In this document: positions 21,084 through 34,842 of the stretch, in pieces | Layout of the letters: every line of letters begins with the position of its first letter | Numbering within the stretch: the stretch's first letter is position 1 | Assembly (NCBI GenBank): GCA_023374025.1 | Contig: SIJG01000122.1 | Coordinates: 132,854-196,853 of the forward strand | Reading direction: 5' to 3' | Source of the DNA: Heterodera schachtii | Lineage: Eukaryota > Nematoda > Chromadorea > Rhabditida > Heteroderidae | Length of the DNA: 64,000 bases | Made by a program: the position numbers and the translations under genes | The notes under the pieces: model-generated | The model's database searches: none | Told to the model about the DNA's origin: nothing | Seen by the model: the letters and a program-made list of their open reading frames with translations, nothing else

Positions 21084-24000
21084 ACGGCTGTGAAATTACA
21101 TTTAAAAAGGGAAAAATTAAAAACAATAAAAAAGCAAATATTTTAATGCTAGAAAAAATACTCTTATATGAAAATAACAAGAAATGAATGATATGGGAAA
21201 TATAATTTTAATAAAATAAAAATACTACTTTATTTCAACAAATATTTCAAAATAGCTTAAATTTTGATGAGTTATTCCTCGAAATCATTAGCATATAAAA
21301 TATGGCCAACAGAAAATTATTAAATTTGAACTCAGCATGTATGAATTATACAGATTAAGTAAAATTCAGTGTTTTTAGGTTGAAATAAAAATTTTAAAAA
21401 GTGATGGTTCCGAAAACAAATTTTGCTCTATTTAATCATTTTTATTCTGCCTCTGTATCTCTTCTCATTTTCTTAAAATCAACAATCAAAATACCTATCT
21501 CGAAAATGAATTAAAAAGGAATGGACGATTATTTATTTCAACAGAATTTCAACATACAAATGAATCTATACACATTTAAATAAACATTGTAATAAAATTT
21601 AAAATCTCAATGAGTAATTATGTATAGCATGCTTTAATAAAAGTTTACAAGAGAGATCATCCTAAAAAAACCCCTGAATACGTGAAAAGGAAAGAAAAAT
21701 AAATTTAAAAATTTCAACAAATTGGAATAACAAAATAATTAAATGAATAAAGACCATGAATTATTTTCAAAATTTATTTGCAAGGTGCGCATTTAGAGAA
21801 TATAACTTTCCTTCCAAAATTTGCATGTTTCCCTCCGCGCAATTTGTTGGTCCCAAATTTGTAGTAATTGACTTATATGACGAGATTCCAATTTCTATAC
21901 AAAAACTTGTTACTATTAGTAAAATAAATAAGCAGAAATAAATTTGTAATTTAGTTGCAAAAATGTTATAACTAAAACTTAAAAATCATTGCAAAAAGAC
22001 ATTAAATTAATTACGACACCTTCATGTTATACAATTTAGAAGAGAATAGACAAGAAATTTGGAAAGAAGCAAAAATATTCATAAAAGTTAAATAACAAAG
22101 TAATAAACTGAAAATTTAAAACATAAAATTGGTTAGTAAAAATGTATCAATATCTTATTGAAACAAAAATTCAATTCATTTCTTTTAAATATCTGGTACA
22201 CAATAAAAATGATTAAAAATATTAAAAATCTTATTACAAAAACAGTCTGTAATTTTGTAATATTCATTAATTGAAAATTAATAATAGCACAAAACTAAAG
22301 CAAATGTTATTGCGTAATAATTACTTTTTATGCTTATTAAAACAAAAAATAATCATTATGAATAAGGTTTATAATTAATTAACATCCCATAATGAAAAAA
22401 AGGATTACCATTCATTGGAATAAAAATTGTTCTTCTGAGCTTCGCAATTTTTATTTTCCTAGAATGCATGGCCCGGATTTGAATAATGGTGGAATGTGGA
22501 ACTTGGATCTAGTCAAACTAATTATATAGTTAAAAGACATTGAAGAATTAAAATATTAATTAGAAGCACAAATAACTTTATATTCGGTGCTCGATCCTAG
22601 ATGGTATTTAAAACCCCAAAATGCAAAACAAAAAATCGTTAAATTAATCAAAAATATTGTTTAAAAATTCAGTAATAAGGTAAATGTGGTTCCACAATCT
22701 AGATATTTATGAAAAACGATAATATGTTGATAGAAACAAGAGTAAGTATAGAAATTTTCCATAAAAATAAGAAGAATTAACTTTTAATTGGAAAAAATTT
22801 ATATTATTTTGATTAATTACATTAATATGAATTTATTTACTAAAATATCTTGACAATAAATATAAATTTGAACCAAACTAATAATAATTTGTTAAGCATA
22901 AAAGAAAATTAATTCCGCTAAATAAATTAAAAATTAATATTTAAACAAGCGAAGATGTGTATATTTTTAAATAAAAAATAATAATTTTAATCATTTTTTG
23001 AATGAAGGCGTGAGGTGTGACCCGAATAATAATTTTCCAATTTGACAAAATTTTACTGAAAAAAATACAATAATTTATTAGAAAATGGTCTTAAAATTTT
23101 TTAAACTAAACATAAAAGCCTCAGAATGAAAAAAACGATATTAAGAAAATAGGAATGGAAAAAGACAAGAATCATATAATAGGCGTATGTCCGACGGAAC
23201 AGAATCTGCTAAAACTTTGGTAGGAATACAAGGAATGAAATTTCCTTTATTTGTTTAATAAGGTCGAAAATTAATTTGTATACCCAAAAAAATTTGCAAT
23301 GAAAATTAATGAAAAGAATAAATTATTATCGAAAGTGTCCTAAAATGGAAATCAAACCAAGCATTGGAAAACAGAAATATCACTAAAAATGTGGCAAAAA
23401 AGTCGAATCCCTGTCAAAATTCATCTTTTAAAAACCGCGTGGAGTAAAAATTTGTATTTCAACGAGCGGCCCAATTCGCTCTCAAATTGGGTTAGAAAAA
23501 CCAGCTTAATACGATTCATAGAATAAGCACCATAACATTTCAATGAACAGCATTTATAAAATAAACAAAGAAAAAACAATTTATAATGTTAGATTTATTA
23601 ATTTTATTAAAAATATTTAAATATGAATGAAGAACTATCTAATTATGTTTGTTTTTACAAAATAAAAATTAATGACCAAATGTTTTTTTAGATTTTATAA
23701 ATTCATTTAGGGGAGCAATTCAAGATGATGGTGTTGGATCTTCAACTAATAAGAGCCAAAAGCAAGAAAAAATTAAATTAAATTTAAAAACTGCAAGAAA
23801 ATAAGACATTCATTATGTTTTCTCTTTCGGATTCATAATTTACCATGTTTTTCCAAGAACTCTGATTTAAAAAATAATAAAGTAATGAAAAAGGAATTTG
23901 CTTAAGCATAAATTAATTTGCACTCTAAGAAATTATAATAAAAAATAAAATAATTAATTACAAATCACGATTTATATTTAATTAATTGAGGTATCGAGAC

Positions 24001-24477
24001 CGACATTACATTTCAACAATGCGCGCTGTAACCAAGTTTTTGTATCTTCATGATATATTCGAATATTTTTAGTGTAATTTTAAAATTTAAGAAAAATACC
24101 TACATCTGCAAATATAACTGTTGGATTTTCTACCAGTGAAAACTACTTTATCTTCCGTTGCATGCTTAAAGGGAATTGGTACGCTTAGGCCTTGAGCAGG
24201 GAAAATCCGATATCTACTAAAAATTTATTGTGCCGTTGAACAATTTAATTATCAGTTGAAATTGTTGAAAACTATAAAAGAAAAGCGAAGTGGTCAAATC
24301 AATAAATTGGGGTACAATATTTTAAGAGGAGGGCAAATGCGAAGACGAGGTGCATAAAAAGAACGAATGCAACGGAATGAATTGAATTTGACAATGGGGA
24401 AAACAAATTTTTTGGGACTGAAATAGACTAAACAAAATGAACAATAATAACATTTGAAATGTCGTCCCTTCGCTGTT
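21084..24477. other. A+T-rich non-coding DNA with dispersed repeat pieces
   Basis: No gene recognised. 21415-21640 resembles 63755-63860 in its first part and 52265-52400 in its second. 22745-23000 resembles 42835-43055. 22995-23080 is the partner of 4850-4930. Confidence 0.6.
22745..23000 (+). repeat. Dispersed repeat, copy 1 (partner at 42835-43055)
   Basis: Shared landmarks in the same order: TTTTAATTGGAAAA, AAATATCTT, AAAGAAAATTAA, TTCCGCTAAATAAATTAAAA, then TTAATATTTA. The family is old and degenerate. A nearby block at 22560-22640 likewise resembles 43180-43250 (landmark TTTAAAA(A)CCC(C)(G/A)AAAATG). Confidence 0.6.
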
Positions 24478-24736
24478 TCAACGGCGATTTGCGGTGGCTT
24501 TAACAAAGACAATCCGAAGGTGCACACCCAAAGGATGAGGGATGTCCTCGTCTTCGATCGCTCTCGCATGTAATTGATTTGCATGAAAACGTCCCGTTGA
24601 ATTATTAGTGAATTTAACGGCGTAAATTACTCCGTTTCTTTCGCTGATTTTTTACCGGTCTCCAATCTTCACCTTTCTTATGTCGAGCAAAGACTTGGTC
24701 TCCGACATTAAATGATCGAAAACGGGCGCCATGTTT
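24478..24736 (-). pseudogene. Ty3/gypsy remnant: end of pol
   Basis: Minus-strand reading gives RSFNVGDQVFARHKKGEDWR, then after a frameshift GVIYAVKFTNNSTGRFHANQ and a tail ending at TGA. The first part is the GDxVxxR...W motif of a gypsy integrase C-terminal domain; the YAV...GRFHANQ continuation is common in nematode gypsy elements as I recall. No LTR or other domain is seen nearby, so it is a short relic. It differs from the element at 14952-20770. Confidence 0.6.
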
Positions 24737-27700
24737 CTGAAAAAATTGTGACTCTATTTTGTGGTCTTTTTAAAAATTATCGATTCAAGAAAATAATAAA
24801 CAAAAAACAAATAAGTTAATAAAGATCAAACAAACTTAAACGTATTAATTCATTTTTTTATTCCAAGTAATCGATATAAAAATATCTATATATAAATTGA
24901 GTTTAATGACAAATTGTGAAAAAAGAACTCATTAAAAAATGACAACTAGTTAAACGATGAAAAAATATAATAAGAACAAATAAGAATTAATAATCATAAT
25001 TTTACTTGCGATTAATTTAAAAGCATTACTAAAATTATAGCAATTGAATAGACAACATTGGGAACAAAACCACTAAAATAATACCAGTATTCAAGTAATA
25101 TTTGTCGATTTCAATTACAATACAAAAAACCTTTATAAAATTAAATAATTAATGAATTCAAATCTGTCATTTATTATAATGAAATAAACATAATTTACAA
25201 TATTTTTTTCAACAATAAAACATTTATAAACGAATATATCGATAAAAATGGGTTTTCTTTTAATTTATTCTGATTAATATTTTATTAAAAAAAAATATGT
25301 TTATTTAGTTGAAAAGAATCTTAAAAATAAACATAGTAATATTATAATATAAATTTAAATTAAAAAAATAAATATAGCATTCGAAGAAATAATTAACGAA
25401 TCGAAAAAATAAACTAAAATTAAAATTACTAAAAACGCTTAAATCACAAACTAGATAATTAATAAAATTTTCTATTTTATATATTATTGTATATCGAAAT
25501 TTTAAACTAACTTAAAATCAATAAAAAGATTATTTGTAAAATTATGTAGCCAATGAAAATTCTGCTTGTATATATCCAAATTATTTAAATTTATCTCTTC
25601 CTAAGGAGAGGTCAGAATAAACTCAATATAAAAACTATTACCATAATTAATTATATAATCTTTTCAAAACAAACGCATATATTTCAAAGATAAAATATTA
25701 ATCTATTTCATTTAAACTATTTAATAGTTAATTAAAATTGTACATCAGGCCATTAATGAGAATATTTCTTCTTAAGCAGTAAATAATATAAACACCAAAT
25801 TGTTTTAAAAAAATCTTATCAGCTATTCGTGGATTTAGCTACACTAACCCAGTCTATCACAAGTATTACTAAATGAAAATGCTCAACAAAAAATATATGA
25901 TTGAAATTAAAACAATTTAATTAAAAATTAAATATTTAAAATATAAACACAATAAAAAAATTATTAATAAAATATAAAAAAAGAGATAATCTTAATTTAA
26001 ATAGAGCGAAAGCGAACAGAAATTTAAATCTTATCGCACAAATACAATAGAAATAATAATAAAAAATAAAATAAGTAAAGATTTATAACAATAAAACAGA
26101 AAAACTACTTATTAACTATATGAAAAAATTTATAATAATTTCTTATCAATCTAAAATTTTAGTATTAAAAATTATTTAATTAAGCAATTTATTTAATTAT
26201 TAAGAGAGAAAACAAAAAATAGATAATTTTAAAACTGTAATAAGAAAAATCATATAAAAATTATTGGCACTACAAACGAACAATCACGCAGCTAATCATC
26301 CAAGAAGAAATAATTAAATAACCATTAATAAAGAAACGAAATTATTGCACTTAAATAATATAATTTATATATTTAGATGGAAATAAATTAAAATTTGAGA
26401 AATTTTAAGTAATTTCTTGTCGACCAAATATAAAAAATTCGTTTTACAAAAACTAAATATTGTTTTGTTATTTCTTGATTTAACACTTATATTATTAAAA
26501 CGCATTTAAATAATTTATTATTTATTCCTTATCGCTTTTTATGATATTATTCATTCCAATTATGCCAAGAGCCATAAAACATAGTATAATATTGATATTG
26601 AATTTAATAAAATAAACTAATAGCACTTTATACCCAATCAATGTAGAAAAGATTAATAATAAATAAGAAATGTTTGAATTTAAACATCCCACCAACTTAG
26701 ATAAATATTTCAAGATAAAGTAATTGAAATGAACAATTGTAATATTAAAGTGTACAAAAAAAGAATTAATAATTTGGGTGATAATTATTAATAAAATTTA
26801 ATGGTCTCCAGAACACCCATACAATGGCGAGCCCAGTTGAAAGAAGAAATGAAAAACACATAACTTAATCAAGGTCATTTTGATCGGAATCATTTTCTTC
26901 TGTTAAAACATAGTTATGTTATAAATGGCTAATTAACAATTTAAATCGACTCATAACCCGAAGTGAATAATTTAATAATAAGTCTAACTCAAATTTAAAA
27001 GATAAAAAGAAATAAATTTTACTTCATATCCGATTGAATTAGTTAGTTAAATAGTTTATTTAATTGCATATTTATGCCATTAAACAAGTGCAAAATTTAA
27101 TTACATCCAAATTTTCTCTTCCATTTTTCAATTATTGAACTGCTTACTCTAATTTTCGAACTAATTTCAGCATAATTTTGTTTACATTCTTTGCTTGAAT
27201 ATTTTCTTTTTTCTTTAAATTCATTTTTCATTTCAATGAATTTTTGGAAAAATAATCGCTTAAATATAAGCCAGCTTAATACAAATAAAATAATAAAATT
27301 TCAAAAAACATGAAAAGAATTAATGATTAATAGAAATAAATATTCTTATTTAATAAAAAATTCTCTAATGATAGATAAAATTAATAATGGCATGCCAGCC
27401 ATAACTTTAATTATTGCTTTCGCGGACAATGAGATTTAAATTTAATTTTCAAACATATTTTACGGTATTAATTATTTAAACCAGGAAATATCATATATTA
27501 AATTTATATTGTAAATTCAAATAATTGTTTAAAAATGCAAATGATCATAAAAAATAAATTAATGAAAATTTTGAAAGGTTTTTTAGATAAGGATTTACTT
27601 TGAAAATAAAATACCCAAACATTTAATTAATGAGATCATTTTTTGAAATATTTTTATTTTTTATAGATAAGCTATTAAAACACTAAATAAGGTCATTTTT

Positions 27701-28031
27701 GATGAACTAATTTTTTTTAAAGTGATCCCACGTGCTCTTTTTTGATAACAGTTGTTCATATTTTAAAAACGATATTTTCTTTAAACGATAACTGATTTTG
27801 CTGATTGGCCTTGTATTCGACAGAGAAAATAATGGGCTACGAGATGGACATACCCAAGTGTCTATCGAAAACGCTTCGGCAGAAATAACTAGGCTCCAAA
27901 AATGGCACTGACTTATTTACCAACCCAATAAAATTAAACACAAAAATCTGAAAAAAAAATAATAAAAAAAAAATATTAAATATTTATAATAACCTCTATA
28001 TAAATTAACCATAAAAAACATTAAAAAAATT
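24737..28031. other. A+T-rich non-coding DNA
   Basis: No gene recognised. A less A/T-biased block at 27720-27920 contains a short open frame MGYEMDIPKCLSKTLRQK and might be a decayed exon, but it is too short to assign. Confidence 0.55.
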
Positions 28032-29639
28032 CAAACATAGATTTTCCAAAATAACAGAACTGCAATATACAAGAGATCAGTTATGCAGTAATATTTTGCA
28101 ATGATACGCTTTTAAAAATTCATTTCAAACCATTTTGTAATCCTCACCTAAAAAAGCATTTTCGAACCAAAGCAAATAGAAATATAAATAATAAATCAAT
28201 CTATTTTATAAATTTAACCAAATGAAATTCATGCTAATATTAAAAATATTTAATTAACTCCATAATTTAGGAAAATACAAATTGAGGATGGCAGCATTTG
28301 ATTATAGGCAGATAATTAAAACAAAGAAAATTAATATTAACTAAACTAAAATATTTTAAGCCAATATAAGGCAAAAATGCATACGGCAAAAAAATTCAAA
28401 AAATTATTAAATACAATTTTTACATTTCGCCAATGGATAAACAAGATTATTTGTAAACTTTGATGCAACAGCACCAAGAGTACACCTTAACAAATAAACG
28501 ACGGCGAAAACAATCATAAAATATTGAAGACTTTAAGTAAATAACAAAAATAAGCACTATTTAATTAAAGCATGATTTAGTTAATAAAAGTGTTAAAATC
28601 AGCAAGAGAAAATTTTAACAATTAATAAAATTCGACAAAAATTAAACAAAGAAATAAATTTTATGTTTTTTATTACAAAATTCTTTGAAATAAAAATAAA
28701 GAATTAAAAAAGAATTGTGCTGTTTTCTAAATTTATAAATATAAGATCATGTAAAAAGATAATACTTTCTTTAAATCAAATGAAATAAATTTGGTTAAAT
28801 ATGGAAGAATCTTGTTAAGCTTGAGATAAGAAAAAAGTGTTTTTAATATTTAATAAAATTTTACGAAGGTTAAAAAAGATGATAAAATTTTTATTAATAT
28901 AAACAATAATAAATTGAATAAAACATTATATAATATATATTATTTTTTAATATCTTAAAAAAATATAAAATTTGGCCATAACCTATTTGTTATTAACTAC
29001 ATTCTTAATATCAAGTGAAATAAAAGTCTATTAAATATCTCATAGACCTAAATTCTGGAATAAAGCAACAGACAAAACATTATTCTTTAATATAATCGAA
29101 AAAAGTTATATTTTGTGTTTTCGTGTAATTTTTTCTTATTGTCATTATCTGTTCTTTTCTTACATTATGAATTGATATTAAAAATGTAGGTAATGACCAA
29201 GTAAGAAAAAAGTTATTGCCAAATAAACTAATATTGAACGTCTAAAAGTTGATTGGAGGCCTAATCCAAAAAAAAATGTTACGTGCCATACCGTAAATTC
29301 AATATGAGCAAATCTAAATTTTTTTTTTTTGTATAAAATGATCTGATAATAAAAAATTTTGAAATTTTATTTGTATTATTTAAACAAACTTTAAAGAATA
29401 AAAATTTGTTATTTTACAATTTATTCAATTAAAATATATCAAATATTATATTTCAACCTCTTATTTTGAAAAATTTATTTATTTATTTATTGAGCAAACC
29501 GCAAGGCAAATATACTTGCACTTATAGCGGAAAACATAGTAATGAACACAGGTAAAAAAAATGAAATAAAGTCAAGTCAATATCACAATACATACCATAC
29601 ATAAAATTTAAAAAATGAGATGAGATGAACCACCACCAC

Positions 29640-29979
29640 TCAGGACTTATTTTTTGTATAAAATTCTTTCGTAAGATTTTTAAATTTATTTAAACCTGAT
29701 ATTTCCATAACTGTTTTGGGTAAGCAGTTCCATGGATTAATTGTTCGAATAAAGAAATTATTCCGAGATTTATTACTGAATCTTTTGTTTTGAATCCTAA
29801 ATGTTTTTCGTTGCGATCTTGAAGAAAATTCGAAATATTTTTTTGGGTCTAAATGAGTTAAGCCCCTAATTATTTTGTAAGTCATATTCATATCAGTGAG
29901 CGACCTTCGAATACTTAATTTCTCCAATTTGCAAATTTCAAGTCTTTTTTCATATGGTGCCGCCTTGAGGCCACATTTT
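29640..29979 (-). pseudogene. CR1-like RT C-terminal fragment (left palindrome arm)
   Basis: Encodes the same C-terminus as the copy at 30670-31009, from KCGLKAAPYEK to the stop after FYTKNKS, in the opposite direction. It is an inverted duplicate created with the palindrome and lacks all catalytic motifs. Confidence 0.9.
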
Positions 29980-31009
29980 AATTGTTAAACTTCAGAACAT
30001 AGGTATTTCTGGGAAAATACTGAAATTTCTTCAAAATTTTCTAACGTATAGATCATATAGAGTTAAAATTGGAGAGTATTATTCCGAAAGTTTTAGAACT
30101 TATTCCGGTGTCCCACAGGGCAGTGTCCTCGGGCCTCTTCTTTTTTTGATTTTTATAAATGACCTTACTAATTTTATTCCGCCTGAAGTCGGAATTAAAT
30201 TGTATGCCGATGATGTTAAAATTTACATTTCGCATGATAATGACGCGAAAAGGGATTTACTCTCTTTAGCGTTGGCTAACTTAGCCAAATGGTCAAAAGA
30301 CAATGGCATAGCCATTGCGCATGAGAAATGCGCAGTATTATATTTAGGAAAAAATAATCCTAAACATGAGTATAAAATTGGCGAGAAAGTAATTTTAAGC
30401 GTAGATTGTGTCCGTGATCTGGGAGTTTTGGTTGATCAAAAGCTCTCATTTGGCATTCATATTTCAAAAATTTTAAAGGCGGCCTATTACAAGGCATATC
30501 AAATTTTAAAAATATTAAAAACAAGGAATATCAGTACCTTAATACTAGCATATAAAAGCTATATCAGACCTCACCTCGAATACGCATCCGAAGTATGGAA
30601 TGTCCCCGTAAAAGAACCGAGTAAAAGAATAGAAAAGGTTCAAAAATATTTCACAAGAATCGTATACAAAAAATGTGGCCTCAAGGCGGCACCATATGAA
30701 AAAAGACTTGAAATTTGCAAATTGGAGAAATTAAGTATTCGAAGGTCGCTCACTGATATGAATATGACTTACAAAATAATTAGGGGCTTAACTCATTTAG
30801 ACCCAAAAAAATATTTCGAATTTTCTTCAAGATCGCAACGAAAAACATTTAGGATTCAAAACAAAAGATTCAGTAATAAATCTCGGAATAATTTCTTTAT
30901 TCGAACAATTAATCCATGGAACTGCTTACCCAAAACAGTTATGGAAATATCAGGTTTAAATAAATTTAAAAATCTTACGAAAGAATTTTATACAAAAAAT
31001 AAGTCCTGA
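29980..31009 (+). pseudogene. Non-LTR retrotransposon (CR1/L2-like) reverse transcriptase, 5'-truncated
   Basis: The frame is open from the palindrome's inner edge to a TGA at 31007-31009. It would copy element RNA at a nicked chromosomal target. Seen in order: ILKFLQNFLTYRS, SGVPQGSVLGPLLFLIFIND (RT motif), KLYADDVKIY (YADD catalytic pair), HEKCAVLYLGK, LGVLVDQKLSF, YIRPHLEYASEVWNVP, and a C-terminus with FFIRTINPWNCLPKTV. The last is typical of the CR1/L2 group as I recall. The first methionine, at 30146, is internal to the RT domain. Endonuclease, ORF1 and the RT start are missing because the sequence jumps at 29979/29980 into the inverted copy. The stop is followed by a tail ending in AATAAATAAATAAATAAAT (31158-31176). 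Confidence 0.9.
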
Positions 31010-31177
31010 GTGGTGGTGGTTCATCTCATCTCATTTTTTAAATTTTATGTATGGTATGTATTGTGATATTGACTTGACTTTATTTCATTTTTTTTACCTG
31101 TGTTCATTACTATGTTTTCCGCTATAAGTGCAAGTATATTTGCCTTGCGGTTTGCTCAATAAATAAATAAATAAATT
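31010..31177 (+). other. 3' tail of the CR1-like element
   Basis: Non-coding tail between the RT stop and the AATA repeats. A short tandem repeat end is usual for elements of this group. An inverted copy lies at 29472-29639. Confidence 0.6.
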
Positions 31178-32617
31178 TTTCAAAATAAGAGGTTGAAATA
31201 TAATATTTGATATATTTTAATTGAATAAATTGTAAAATAACAAATTTTTATTCTTTAAAGTTTGTTTAAATAATACAAATAAAATTTCAAAATTTTTTAT
31301 TATCAGATCATTTTATACAAAAAAAAAAAATTTAGATTTGCTCATATTGAATTTACGGTATGGCACGTAACATTTTTTTTTGGATTAGGCCTCCAATCAA
31401 CTTTTAGACGTTCAATATTAGTTTATTTGGCAATAACTTTTTTCTTACTTGGTCATTACCTACATTTTTAATATCAATTCATAATGTAAGAAAAGAACAG
31501 ATAATGACAATAAGAAAAAATTACACGAAAACACAAAATATAACTTTTTTCGATTATATTAAAGAATAATGTTTTGTCTGTTGCTTTATTCCAGAATTTA
31601 GGTCTATGAGATATTTAATAGACTTTTATTTCACTTGATATTAAGAATGTAGTTAATAACAAATAGGTTATGGCCAAATTTTATATTTTTTTAAGATATT
31701 AAAAAATAATATATATTATATAATGTTTTATTCAATTTATTATTGTTTATATTAATAAAAATTTTATCATCTTTTTTAACCTTCGTAAAATTTTATTAAA
31801 TATTAAAAACACTTTTTTCTTATCTCAAGCTTAACAAGATTCTTCCATATTTAACCAAATTTATTTCATTTGATTTAAAGAAAGTATTATCTTTTTACAT
31901 GATCTTATATTTATAAATTTAGAAAACAGCACAATTCTTTTTTAATTCTTTATTTTTATTTCAAAGAATTTTGTAATAAAAAACATAAAATTTATTTCTT
32001 TGTTTAATTTTTGTCGAATTTTATTAATTGTTAAAATTTTCTCTTGCTGATTTTAACACTTTTATTAACTAAATCATGCTTTAATTAAATAGTGCTTATT
32101 TTTGTTATTTACTTAAAGTCTTCAATATTTTATGATTGTTTTCGCCGTCGTTTATTTGTTAAGGTGTACTCTTGGTGCTGTTGCATCAAAGTTTACAAAT
32201 AATCTTGTTTATCCATTGGCGAAATGTAAAAATTGTATTTAATAATTTTTTGAATTTTTTTGCCGTATGCATTTTTGCCTTATATTGGCTTAAAATATTT
32301 TAGTTTAGTTAATATTAATTTTCTTTGTTTTAATTATCTGCCTATAATCAAATGCTGCCATCCTCAATTTGTATTTTCCTAAATTATGGAGTTAATTAAA
32401 TATTTTTAATATTAGCATGAATTTCATTTGGTTAAATTTATAAAATAGATTGATTTATTATTTATATTTCTATTTGCTTTGGTTCGAAAATGCTTTTTTA
32501 GGTGAGGATTACAAAATGGTTTGAAATGAATTTTTAAAAGCGTATCATTGCAAAATATTACTGCATAACTGATCTCTTGTATATTGCAGTTCTGTTATTT
32601 TGGAAAATCTATGTTTG

Positions 32618-34842
32618 TTCTAATTGGAAAAAACGACAATTCAATTGCGTGGAATATTCACTTGTTAAACTTAATTGTTTATTCTTAGAAAATATTTTGC
32701 TCAAAGGTTTATTTTCTTAATTTAATTAAAGATGATTGCCAGTTTATAGCCATCATATATTCAAATGAACATTTATTTTTTCAGTAAATATATTCGGCAT
32801 ATAACTTATCTTTGTATCCAAATTTATTATTTTGAATTTAATTTTATTAAGATTTAAGTTTTAAGTTATTTAATACCAATACAAATTTTCAGGTTATTTC
32901 ATATTTTAAATTTTATTTAATTTCTCAATCAGAAATTTAATTGGTAACTTTCTGTCCACATGATCTGGGTTTAATTATTTTAAATCTCAAAAACAATGAA
33001 TGTAATTTTAATTGCTTAATAAATTTAATCCTTGTATTATTTAAAAATCTCTTTCGTTAAACAATTTAATTTCTCATCCTCTTGTCAACTTGCTCCGTGA
33101 TTTTATTCAGAGTGATGACATTTTTGCATTTATTATATATTTTATTTAAATTTTAATATTATTAAAAAGTTATTATTTGTATATGGATTTATGATTTTGT
33201 TGTATAATACATCTCTTAATCTATTTCTCATTGTGACTCAACATTGGACGGTTAGAACATTTTTTATTCATTGAGACATTAATGACATTTCTATAAATTT
33301 TCTTATTTCCTTTTAGATTTAATTATTTATTTTGTACAATAAAAAGAATTAATTAAATAATTTCTTTATGCTTCAATCATATTTTTTGCAGTTTTATTTG
33401 GCTCAAAAATCAATTATTTTGTTTTATAATTTTTAATTAATTTTTTGAAGTTCTTGGGTGATTAGTTTTCAAATATTGTTTCAAAATTTTATAACTGCTT
33501 AATGGAAAAGATTCAGGCAATTTCCGTTAAAGAGATGAAAAATATATTAAATATACATAATTAGTTAAAAATATAGCAAATATAATCTTTTTTAATTAAA
33601 AATACTAAAAGTCAATTTAATTTGCCCAATAAAAATAAATTGGTCATTAAAGTGTTAATTTCAAATATTCTCAACGGGCGAGGCGATTTGAATCATGAAT
33701 CATATTTTTTGATAATTGTATAGGCGCTAATCATAATAAGATTTTAGAACGTAAGTGGAGTTACGAAAAATAAACGATAATTAATCTCATTTAAAATACA
33801 GGAAATTATTTTTTGATAAAATTTTTTCTTCCAATGGGCATTGGAAAGAGAGGCCTTTGGACATTTTAATCCATTAAAATTGCAAAAATAAAATATTAAC
33901 GTATCTTTTATTTAAATAAAAGAAAAAAGTGTAGTAATGTATAATAAATCTTTTCCATTAAGCAGTTATAAAATTTTGAAACAATATTTGAAAACTAATC
34001 ACCCAAGAACTTCAAAAAATTAATTAAAAATTATAAAACAAAATAATTGATTTTTGAGCCAAATAAAACTGCAAAAAATATGATTGAAGCATAAAGAAAT
34101 TATTTAATTAATTCTTTTTATTGTACAAAATAAATAATTAAATCTAAAAGGAAATAAGAAAATTTATAGAAATGTCATTAATGTCTCAATGAATAAAAAA
34201 TGTTCTAACCGTCCAATGTTGAGTCACAATGAGAAATAGATTAAGAGATGTATTATACAACAAAATCATAAATCCATATACAAATAATAACTTTTTAATA
34301 ATATTAAAATTTAAATAAAATATATAATAAATGCAAAAATGTCATCACTCTGAATAAAATCACGGAGCAAGTTGACAAGAGGATGAGAAATTAAATTGTT
34401 TAACGAAAGAGATTTTTAAATAATACAAGGATTAAATTTATTAAGCAATTAAAATTACATTCATTGTTTTTGAGATTTAAAATAATTAAACCCAGATCAT
34501 GTGGACAGAAAGTTACCAATTAAATTTCTGATTGAGAAATTAAATAAAATTTAAAATATGAAATAACCTAAAAATTTGTATTGGTATTAAATAACTTAAA
34601 ACTTAAATCTTAATAAAATTAAATTCAAAATAATAAATTTGGATACAAAGATAAGTTATATGCCGAATATATTTACTGAAAAAATAAATGTTCATTTGAA
34701 TATATGATGGCTATAAACTGGCAATCATCTTTAATTAAATTAAGAAAATAAACCTTTGAGCAAAATATTTTCTAAGAATAAACAATTAAGTTTAACAAGT
34801 GAATATTCCACGCAATTGAATTGTCGTTTTTTCCAATTAGAA
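32618..34842. repeat. Giant palindrome 2: 896-bp arms, 433-bp spacer, abutting palindrome 1
   Basis: 32618-33513 and 33947-34842 are inverted copies of equal length. The outer ends are TTCTAATTGG / CCAATTAGAA and the inner ends AAAAGATT / AATCTTTT. At least one mismatch was found (near 32893 versus 34565). It starts on the base after palindrome 1 ends. Arms and spacer are A/T-rich with no coding sequence recognised. Confidence 0.92.

Larger units (their letters stand above)
28032..32617. repeat. Giant palindrome 1: 1948-bp arms, 690-bp spacer
   Basis: 28032-29979 and 30670-32617 are inverted copies of equal length; every stretch compared by eye matched. The outer ends are CAAACATAG / CTATGTTTG and the inner ends CCACATTTT / AAAATGTGG. 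Each arm holds the 3' end of a CR1-like reverse transcriptase, its 3' untranslated tail and unrelated flanking DNA. The spacer holds the upstream part of the same reverse transcriptase. Confidence 0.93.

Noticed and set aside
20654..21187. A 177-codon open frame and its overlapping frames on both strands
   Set aside because: It is LTR sequence followed by the 14-bp minisatellite, which is open in every frame. The periodic residues are a repeat artefact.
24294..24584. A 96-codon minus-strand open frame
   Set aside because: It overlaps the gypsy integrase tail in a different frame; the conserved residues are in the other frame.
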